64,000 bases of DNA from Saccharothrix tamanrassetensis (lineage in GTDB: Bacteria; Actinomycetota; Actinomycetes; Mycobacteriales; Pseudonocardiaceae). This document shows positions 58,546 to 64,000 of this stretch, one piece after another; the first letter of the stretch is position 1; every line of letters starts with the position of its first letter. The DNA lies in assembly GCF_014203665.1 (NCBI RefSeq), contig NZ_JACHJN010000006.1:474783-538782 (forward strand), written 5' to 3'. The position numbers and the translations under genes are program-made. Under the pieces are notes generated by a model. It made no database searches and was not told the DNA's origin. It worked only from the letters and a program-made list of their open reading frames with translations.

Positions 58546-59778
58546 TCAGGCGGTGAAGACCAGCGAGACGTTGTGCCCGCCGAACCCGAACGAGTTGTTC
58601 ACCGCCGCGACCAGGTCGATCTTGCGCGGCTCGCCGGTGACCACCTCCAGCTGCACCTTCGGGTCCTGCTTCTCCAGGTTCAGCGTCGGCGGCACGATCC
58701 CGTCGCGCACCGAGAGCAGCGTGGTGATCGCCTCCACGGCGCCGGAAGCGCCGAGCAGGTGACCGTGGTTGCCCTTGGGCGCGGTCAGCACCGGGTGGTC
58801 GCCGATCGCCCGGCGCACGGCCTGCGGCTCGATCACGTCACCCACCGGGGTGGACGTCGCGTGGCAGTTGACGTGGCCCACGTCGGCCGGCTCGACGCCC
58901 GCGGTCCGGATCGCCGCCGCGATGGCCCGGGACTGGCCGAGGCCCTCCGGGTCCGCCGCCGTGATGTGGTGGCCGTCCGAGCTGGTGCCGATGCCCGCGA
59001 GCGTGCCGTAGATCCGGGCGCCGCGCGCGCGGGCGAAGTCGCCGCGCTCCAGCACCATGATCCCGGCGCCCTCGCCGAGCACGAAGCCGTCCCGGTCGAC
59101 GTCGAACGGGCGGGAGGCCCGCGCCGGGTCGTCGTTGCGGGTGCTCATGGTCCGGGCCTGGATGAAGCCCGCCATGGTGATCGTGGTGATGCACGCCTCC
59201 GCGCCGCCCGCCACGACCACGTCGGCCTCGCCGGCGCGCAGCATCCGCCACGCCCACGCCAGGGCCTCCGCGCCGGACGCGCAGGCCGACACCGGCGCGT
59301 GCACGCCCGCCCGTGCCTTCAGGTCCAGGCCGACGTGCGCGGCCGGGCCGTTGGGCATGAGCATGGGCACGGTCAGCGGGGACACCTTGCGCAGCCCGGA
59401 GGCCTCGATCAGGTCGTCCTGGTCCAGCAGCGTCATGGCGCCGCCGATGCCGGTGCCGACCACCACCCCGAGCCGCTCGAGTTCGACGTCGCCCTCGCCC
59501 AGCCCGGAATCCGCCCACGCCTGGCGGGCGGCGACCACCGCGACCTGCTCGCACCGGTCCAACCGGCGCGCCTCGACGCGGGGCAGGATCTCGGTCGGCT
59601 CGACCGCCAGCCGCGCGGCGATCCGCACGGGCAGCTCGAACCGCTCCACCCAGTCGGTCTCCAGCGGCGTCACACCGCTGCGGCCGGCGAGCAGAGCGTC
59701 CCAGGTGGAGGCGACGTCGCCACCGAGCGGGGTGGTGGCACCCAGCCCGGTGACGACGACGTCGTTGCCAGTGGTCAT
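58546..59778 (-). CDS. fabF: Beta-ketoacyl-ACP synthase II
   Basis: A 410-aa condensing enzyme that elongates acyl-ACP. The active-site Cys is in VSACASGAEAL, the first His in NCHATSTPVGD and the second in KGNHGHLLGASGAVE. The length is normal. ATG 59778 overlaps the acpP stop by 4 nt. The surrounding order fabD-fabH-acpP-fabF matches Streptomyces. Confidence 0.95.
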   Translation of the reverse strand: MTTGNDVVVTGLGATTPLGGDVASTWDALLAGRSGVTPLETDWVERFELPVRIAARLAVEPTEILPRVEARRLDRCEQVAVVAARQAWADSGLGEGDVELERLGVVVGTGIGGAMTLLDQDDLIEASGLRKVSPLTVPMLMPNGPAAHVGLDLKARAGVHAPVSACASGAEALAWAWRMLRAGEADVVVAGGAEACITTITMAGFIQARTMSTRNDDPARASRPFDVDRDGFVLGEGAGIMVLERGDFARARGARIYGTLAGIGTSSDGHHITAADPEGLGQSRAIAAAIRTAGVEPADVGHVNCHATSTPVGDVIEPQAVRRAIGDHPVLTAPKGNHGHLLGASGAVEAITTLLSVRDGIVPPTLNLEKQDPKVQLEVVTGEPRKIDLVAAVNNSFGFGGHNVSLVFTA

Positions 59779-60014
59779 GCGTTGCTGGCGATGTACTGCA
59801 CCGCATCGCCCACGGTCTTGAGGTTGGCCAGCTCGTCGTCCGGGATCTTCACGCCGAACTTGTCCTCGGCCTGCACGGCGATCTCCACCATGGACAGCGA
59901 GTCGATGTCCAGGTCGTCCACAAAGGACTTGTCTGCCGTCACGTCGGCCGCCTCGACACCGGCGACCTCTTCGACGATCTCGGCGAGCCCCTTCTGGATG
60001 TCCTCGTTGCTCAC
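59775..60014 (-). CDS. acpP: Acyl carrier protein
   Basis: A 79-aa acidic ACP. The phosphopantetheine Ser is in DDLDIDSLSMVEI; helices II and III follow as usual. GTG 60014, about 60 nt after fabH, with AAGGGA upstream. Confidence 0.95.
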   Translation of the reverse strand: MSNEDIQKGLAEIVEEVAGVEAADVTADKSFVDDLDIDSLSMVEIAVQAEDKFGVKIPDDELANLKTVGDAVQYIASNA

Positions 60015-60075
60015 TGAAAATCCCTTCCTTCTTGCTCCCGCCGGCTGGGCTGTCCCACCGGAGTCTGGTGTTCGG

Positions 60076-61053
60076 TCACGGCAGTCGGACGACCTGTCCC
60101 GCGTAGGACAGCCCGGCCCCGAAGCCGACGAGCAGCGCCACGTCCCCGCTCTTGACCTCGCCCGCCGCGCGCATGTGGTCCAGCGCGAGCGGGATGGACG
60201 CCGAGGACGTGTTGCCGGAGTCCACGATGTCACGGGCGATCACGAGGTCTTCACGGGCACCCTTGGCGCGCAACCGCTTCGCGATCAGCTCGATGATCCG
60301 CAGGTTCGCCTGGTGCGGCACGAACACGTCCACATCGGACAGCTCGATGCCGGCCAGCTCCACCGCGCGCAGCGCGATGGGCGCGATCTGCGTGGTCGCC
60401 CAGCGGAAGACCGACTGGCCCTCCTGGAAGACGAACGAGTTCCGGTCGGCCACCTGGATCATGTCCGCCAGGTCGCCGGCGCTGCCCCAGGCGACCGGCC
60501 CGATGCCGGTCTCCTCGGACGGTCCGACGACCGCCGCGCCCGCGCCGTCGGCGAAGATGATCGCGGTGGACCGGTCGGTCGGGTCCACCCAGTCGGTGAG
60601 CTTCTCGGCGCCGATCACCAGCACGTACCGGGCGCTGCCCGCGCGGACCAGGTCGGAGGCCGTGCCCAGGCCGTAGCAGAAGCCCGCGCACGCGGCGTTC
60701 AGGTCGAACGCGGGCGCGGACGTCACCCCGAGCCGGTGGGCGACCTGCGCGGCGGCGTTGGGGATCATGGACGGCATGGTGCAGGTCGCGACCAGCACCG
60801 CGTCGATGTCGGTGGGGGACAGCCCGGCGTCCGCGATAGCCTTCGCGCCGGCCTCGATCGCCATGTCGACCAGCTTCTCGTCCGGCTTGGCGAACCGGCG
60901 GTTGACGATGCCGACCCGTTCCCGGATCCACTGGTCGGAGGTGTCCATGGTCTGCGCGAGGTCGTCGTTGCTGACGATCGTCTCGGGCTGGAAGCTGCCC
61001 AGGCCGAGGATGCGGGTGCCGGCCGGGCCGGGGCGGGAGGCGAGGGCGGTCAT
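60076..61053 (-). CDS. fabH: Beta-ketoacyl-ACP synthase III
   Basis: A 325-aa enzyme that starts fatty-acid chains from acyl-CoA and malonyl-ACP. Cys in NAACAGFCYG, His in PHQANLRI and Asn in GNTSSASIP form the catalytic triad. ATG 61053 overlaps the fabD stop by 4 nt. In this group branched starters are expected. Confidence 0.95.
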   Translation of the reverse strand: MTALASRPGPAGTRILGLGSFQPETIVSNDDLAQTMDTSDQWIRERVGIVNRRFAKPDEKLVDMAIEAGAKAIADAGLSPTDIDAVLVATCTMPSMIPNAAAQVAHRLGVTSAPAFDLNAACAGFCYGLGTASDLVRAGSARYVLVIGAEKLTDWVDPTDRSTAIIFADGAGAAVVGPSEETGIGPVAWGSAGDLADMIQVADRNSFVFQEGQSVFRWATTQIAPIALRAVELAGIELSDVDVFVPHQANLRIIELIAKRLRAKGAREDLVIARDIVDSGNTSSASIPLALDHMRAAGEVKSGDVALLVGFGAGLSYAGQVVRLP

Positions 61054-61988
61054 TCCGCCGCCTCCGCGATCAGCGCCACGACCTGGTCGAGCTGGTCCGG
61101 GGTCTTGAGTGCCAACGTGGGGGTGCCCTTCAGTTCACGCTTGGCCAGGCCCGTCAACGTGCCCGCCGGCGGCAGTTCCACCACCGCGGACACGGCGCGC
61201 TCGCCCAGCGTCGCCTGGCAGGAGTCCCACCGCACGGGGCGGGTCACCTGGGAGATGAGTCGGTTCAGCACCTCGTCGCCGGAGGTCACCACGGCTCCGT
61301 CGGCGTTGGACAGCAGCGGGAGCGTGGGATCGGCCACGGTGATCGTCGCGGCACGGGCGCGCAGCGCCTGCTCGGCGGGCGCCATGAACCGGGTGTGGAA
61401 CGCACCCGCGACCTGGAGCTTGCGGATCTTCGCCCGCTCCGGCGGGTTCTCCACCAGCTTGTCCAGCGCGTCCAGCGGCCCGGCGGCGACGATCTGCCCC
61501 GCCCCGTTCCGGTTCGCGCCGACCAGCCCGAGGTCGTCGAGCCGGGCCAGCACGGCCTCTTCCTCGCCGCCCAGCACGGCGGCCATCCCGGTCGGCTCCG
61601 ACGCGCACGCGGCGGCCATCTCGGCCCCGCGCACCGCGGCCAGCGCGACCGCGTCGTCGGTGCTCAGCACGCCCGCGATGGCGGCGGCGGCCAGTTCGCC
61701 GACCGAGTGCCCGGCCACGGTGGTGCCCGCGGGCAGGTCGACCCGCCGGCGCAGCTCCTCGTAGGCCAGCAGCGCGAGCGCCACGACCAGCGGCTGGGTG
61801 ATGGCGGTGTCCTTGATCTCCTCGGCCTCGGCCGTGGTGCCCAACCGCTCGAGGTCGAGCCCGGTCGCGTCCGACCACGCGGCGACCCGCTGCGCGGCCC
61901 CCTCGACTTCGAGCCAGGGGACGAGCATGCCGGGCGTCTGAGACCCCTGTCCGGGGGCGAGGAGCGCGATCACCCGCTCACTGAACAC
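61050..61988 (-). CDS. fabD: Malonyl-CoA:ACP transacylase
   Basis: A 312-aa transacylase loading malonyl onto ACP. N-terminal LLAPGQGSQTPGML, nucleophile GHSVGELAAAA, and AGAFHTRFM with the catalytic His. GTG 61988 is the first start and is 53 nt from a palindrome at 62041-62057. First gene of the operon fabD-fabH-acpP-fabF-accD. Confidence 0.94.
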   Translation of the reverse strand: MFSERVIALLAPGQGSQTPGMLVPWLEVEGAAQRVAAWSDATGLDLERLGTTAEAEEIKDTAITQPLVVALALLAYEELRRRVDLPAGTTVAGHSVGELAAAAIAGVLSTDDAVALAAVRGAEMAAACASEPTGMAAVLGGEEEAVLARLDDLGLVGANRNGAGQIVAAGPLDALDKLVENPPERAKIRKLQVAGAFHTRFMAPAEQALRARAATITVADPTLPLLSNADGAVVTSGDEVLNRLISQVTRPVRWDSCQATLGERAVSAVVELPPAGTLTGLAKRELKGTPTLALKTPDQLDQVVALIAEAAE

Positions 61989-62040
61989 GTTTTCGGCGGT
62001 CTCCAGTGATGCCGCGACGGACGAAACCGGAGGGGCTCAG

Positions 62041-62057
62041 TTGTAGGGTCTCTACAA
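62041..62057 (-). promoter_or_regulatory. Palindromic operator upstream of fabD
   Basis: TTGTAG-GGTCT-CTACAA is a perfect inverted repeat with 5-nt spacer, 53 nt before the fabD start and 100 nt after the PucR-type regulator stop. It is a likely site for the adjacent regulator. Confidence 0.65.
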
Positions 62058-62156
62058 AAGCGACTCAAAGATGAACGTCGAGGGACGTCGCGTGTTGTCG
62101 ATGACGGCCCATACCGCCGCAATAGGACGTGCGTTCTGCATCACACCGGGCGGACG

Positions 62157-63356
62157 TCACCACAATCCCCTGGCCCGTGCCAGCCGTCCCACGGACAGCG
62201 CCACCCGCAGCACCAGGGCGTCCCGGGGGTCGTTCGCGTTCCTGCCGGTGAGCTCGGTGGCGCGCCGGAGCCGGTACCGGACCGTGTTCGGGTGGACGAA
62301 CAGCTTGCGGGCGCAGGCCTCCAGCACGCCTCCCACTTCGAGGAACGTGTCGACGGTCTCCAACAGCGAGCCGCCGGCGTCCTCCAGCGGCCGGGCGACC
62401 CGGTCGACCAGCTGCCACTCGGCCTCCGGGTCGCCGGCCAGGGCGCGCTCCGGCAGCAGGTCCAACGACCGCACCGGTCGCGGCGCGGCGGGCCACCCGA
62501 CCACGGCGCGGAGCCCGGACAGCGCGTCTCCGGCACTGCGGTGGGCGTCGGCCAGGCTCGACACGGACGGCCCCGCCACCACCGGGCCGGGCCCGAACGC
62601 GTCGGCGAGCCGGGTCAGCGCGTCCCCGGTCTCCGTCTGCCCACCCAGCACCACCACCAACCGCGACCCCTGGACGCTCAGCAGTACGGGGCGCGAGATC
62701 CGAGCCGCCCGACTGCGCACCTCGAACACCACGGCGGGCGGGTCGTCGGACGGCGGGTTGCCGACCAGCACGGTCGCCTCGGCCGCCGGATCCCACCCCA
62801 GTGCGGTCGCCCGCGACAGCAACGACTCCTCGGCGTCCCCACGCACGATCCCGTCCACCACCAGCGCTTCGAGCCGGGCGTCCCAAGCGCCCCGCGCTTC
62901 CGCCGCCGCCGCGTACGAAGTAGCCGCCGAAAACGCGATCTCGCGTCCGTAGCGCAGCACACCTTCGGTCAACAGGGCGCGCTCGGCCTCGTCCGCCGCG
63001 AGCTTCGGCAACTGCTGCTCGAACAACTCCAGCGCAATCCGGACCAGTTCCACGGTCTGCCGCAGGCTGACCCACCGCGAAATGTCCTTCGGCGCCGCCC
63101 GGAACGCCTCGGCGGTGAGCCGGATGGCCTGCTCGGGATCGTGCAGCCAGGAAACAAACCCGGCCACCCCGTTCTGGATCAGCAACAACACCCCGGCGCG
63201 CTGTTCGGCCGGCATCCGCCGGAACCAGGGAAGCCGCTCCTCCATCTCGGCCACGCTGGCCGTCGCGAGATCCCCCGAAGCCCGCTGCAAGGTCCGCAAC
63301 GTCCCCTTGGACAACGTCGGCAACACCTCACCTGAACTGCTCACACCCTCAACCAT
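62157..63356 (-). CDS. fasR: PucR-type regulator of fatty-acid synthesis (FasR/MabR-like)
   Basis: A 399-aa regulator: helical N-terminal domain, a middle GGDEF-like region, and the PucR C-terminal HTH (TFLEVGGVLEACARKLFVHPNTVRYRLRRATEL by eye). Its place directly upstream of fabD is that of Streptomyces FasR and mycobacterial MabR, which activate FASII genes. ATG 63356. Cotranscription with fabD is possible, but the palindrome between them suggests an own promoter for fabD. Confidence 0.88.
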   Translation of the reverse strand: MVEGVSSSGEVLPTLSKGTLRTLQRASGDLATASVAEMEERLPWFRRMPAEQRAGVLLLIQNGVAGFVSWLHDPEQAIRLTAEAFRAAPKDISRWVSLRQTVELVRIALELFEQQLPKLAADEAERALLTEGVLRYGREIAFSAATSYAAAAEARGAWDARLEALVVDGIVRGDAEESLLSRATALGWDPAAEATVLVGNPPSDDPPAVVFEVRSRAARISRPVLLSVQGSRLVVVLGGQTETGDALTRLADAFGPGPVVAGPSVSSLADAHRSAGDALSGLRAVVGWPAAPRPVRSLDLLPERALAGDPEAEWQLVDRVARPLEDAGGSLLETVDTFLEVGGVLEACARKLFVHPNTVRYRLRRATELTGRNANDPRDALVLRVALSVGRLARARGLW

Positions 63357-63393
63357 CGCACGCGACCCACCCCCGAGCCCACCCGCCCACGCC

Positions 63394-63470
63394 CAGCCCC
63401 GCACCACTCCCACCCCAGCCCCGCACCACTCCCAACCCAGTTCCGCACCACTCCCATCCAGTCCCACCGC
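63394..63470 (-). repeat. 22-bp minisatellite
   Basis: Units begin CAGCCCCGCACCACTCCCA at 63394 and 63416, CAGTTCCGCACCACTCCCAT at 63438, and a decayed part at 63459. Just upstream of the fasR start on the minus strand. Confidence 0.75.
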
Positions 63471-63558
63471 CCCAAGCCCAGCCCCCGGCACACCCCGTCG
63501 CGGCTCCCCACGCTCGAACCCCCGGGCCGGCGCGCCCGCGCACACCTCTGCCTTGCTG

Positions 63559-63620
63559 TGTGTCATCCCCGTATGGCCTGCGCGCAGCGAACCGCGCTTG
63601 TCCCCGGACAAGGGTGGTTG
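63559..63620 (-). repeat. Long palindromic repeat, copy C, truncated
   Basis: Left arm TGTCATCCCCGTATGGCCTG, then side segment GCGAACCGCGCTTGTCC, as in copies A and B. The central stem is only CTTGTCC-CC-GGACAAG (63597-63612), with no variable tip. The element breaks off after GGTGGTTG at 63620, where the IS30 sequence begins, so its other arm is missing from this window. Confidence 0.75.
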
Positions 63621-64000
63621 GAGTCAAGTGGTCATGGCGACGTGTGGGCGGTGACCAGGTCGTTGTAGACCTCGATCGGCTTGCGCCAGTCGAGGGTCTG
63701 GCGGGGGCGTCCGTTTAATTCGGCGGCGACTTTGTCGAGGTCGGCCTGGGTGTGGACGGAGAGGTCGGTGCCTTTGGGGAAGTACTGGCGGAGCAGTCCG
63801 TTGGTGTTCTCATTGCTGCCGCGTTGCCAGGGGCTGTGGGGGTCGCAGAAGTAGACCGGGATGCCGGTGCGGATGGTGAAGTAGGAGTGGCGGGCCATTT
63901 CGCGACCCTGGTCCCAGGTGACACTGCGGCGCAGGAACTCGGGCAGGGTCTCCATCTTTCGTGCCAACAGCGTCGCGACCCGTTGGGCGTTGCGGTCGTG
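63621..64000 (-). mobile_element. IS30-family insertion sequence, one end
   Basis: The end is inferred from the point where repeat copy C stops (63620/63621), 11 nt before the transposase stop codon. The rest lies beyond the window; inverted repeats cannot be compared. Confidence 0.6.
63632..64000 (-). CDS. IS30-family transposase, C-terminal part
   Basis: About 122 C-terminal residues of a DDE transposase that continues past the right edge. The second catalytic Asp ([12 protein letters not shown]), [30 protein letters not shown] with the catalytic Glu, and [14 protein letters not shown] are the IS30 signature. Intact as far as visible. Confidence 0.93.
   Translation of the reverse strand, partial: HDRNAQRVATLLARKMETLPEFLRRSVTWDQGREMARHSYFTIRTGIPVYFCDPHSPWQRGSNENTNGLLRQYFPKGTDLSVHTQADLDKVAAELNGRPRQTLDWRKPIEVYNDLVTAHTSP

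Noticed and set aside
57100..61764. 1554-codon plus-strand frame opposite the fab genes
   Set aside because: Antisense shadow of five well-recognised minus-strand genes.
1..64000. CRISPR array
   Set aside because: No set of regularly spaced identical repeats with unique spacers; the tandem repeats at 42117 and 63394 have no spacers.

Overview
The window is high-GC actinobacterial DNA. GTG and TTG starts are frequent, several genes look leaderless with a TANNNT box 6-9 nt upstream, and the housekeeping neighbourhoods (dgt, dnaG, an LCP protein, a FASII operon with a PucR-type regulator, DUF3145) match the Pseudonocardiales (Saccharothrix/Actinosynnema/Lentzea type). This assignment is inferred from gene content only.

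Layout. 1-10.4 kb: a lipoprotein, peptidase E, a DUF218 protein, dGTPase, a bacterial serpin, then an ECF41 sigma-factor locus (CMD protein, intradiol dioxygenase, sigJ-like sigma) with a consensus-like ECF41 promoter in front of the CMD gene; dnaG and a trans-aconitate methyltransferase with tandem palindromic operators. 10.5-15.8 kb: tRNA-Asn, an MpaB-like oxygenase, a CAU-anticodon tRNA, and directly behind it a sparse segment with a GIY-YIG-like protein and a DUF6119/TIGR04141 protein, resembling a small tRNA-linked defence-type island. 15.8-17.2 kb: a two-gene operon of a Crp/Fnr protein and a nucleotide-cyclase-like protein ending in a RHIM/BASS-like amyloid signalling motif; this is the most unusual system in the window. 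17.2-24.3 kb: HxlR plus imine-reductase-like oxidoreductase, LCP protein, a degenerate-deacetylase/GT2 fusion, a MazEF-type toxin-antitoxin pair, and ferredoxin plus P450. 24.4-29.5 kb: ABC exporter plus XRE regulator, macrolide-type glycosyltransferase, TetR and FAD monooxygenase. 29.7-34.3 kb: bacterial nitric oxide synthase, two copies of a long palindromic repeat, and the three-gene pntA/pntA2/pntB transhydrogenase. 34.3-49.4 kb: GGDEF/degenerate-EAL protein with a methyltransferase, MarR and two fluoride channel genes, HelR/HelD-like RNA polymerase ATPase, SGNH hydrolase, TetR, flavin disulfide reductase, membrane proteins and DUF3145. 49.8-55.9 kb: a complete class III lanthipeptide (SapB/AmfS-type, ramCSAB order) cluster. 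56.4-63.4 kb: acyl-CoA carboxylase and the fabF-acpP-fabH-fabD operon with its PucR-type regulator. 63.4-64 kb: a minisatellite, a truncated third copy of the palindromic repeat, and an IS30-family transposase running off the right end.

How the parts fit. The lanthipeptide cluster lies between accD and DUF3145, genes that I recall lying next to the FASII genes in other actinomycetes, so it looks like an insertion into the fatty-acid locus. The same 16-bp palindrome occurs twice before tam and once before pntA, implying one unidentified regulator links them. The ECF41 sigma factor probably drives the nearby CMD gene, while the intradiol dioxygenase between them carries a perfect DasR/GntR-type site. 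Starts were chosen from ribosome-binding sites, overlaps and -10 boxes; no database search was possible.
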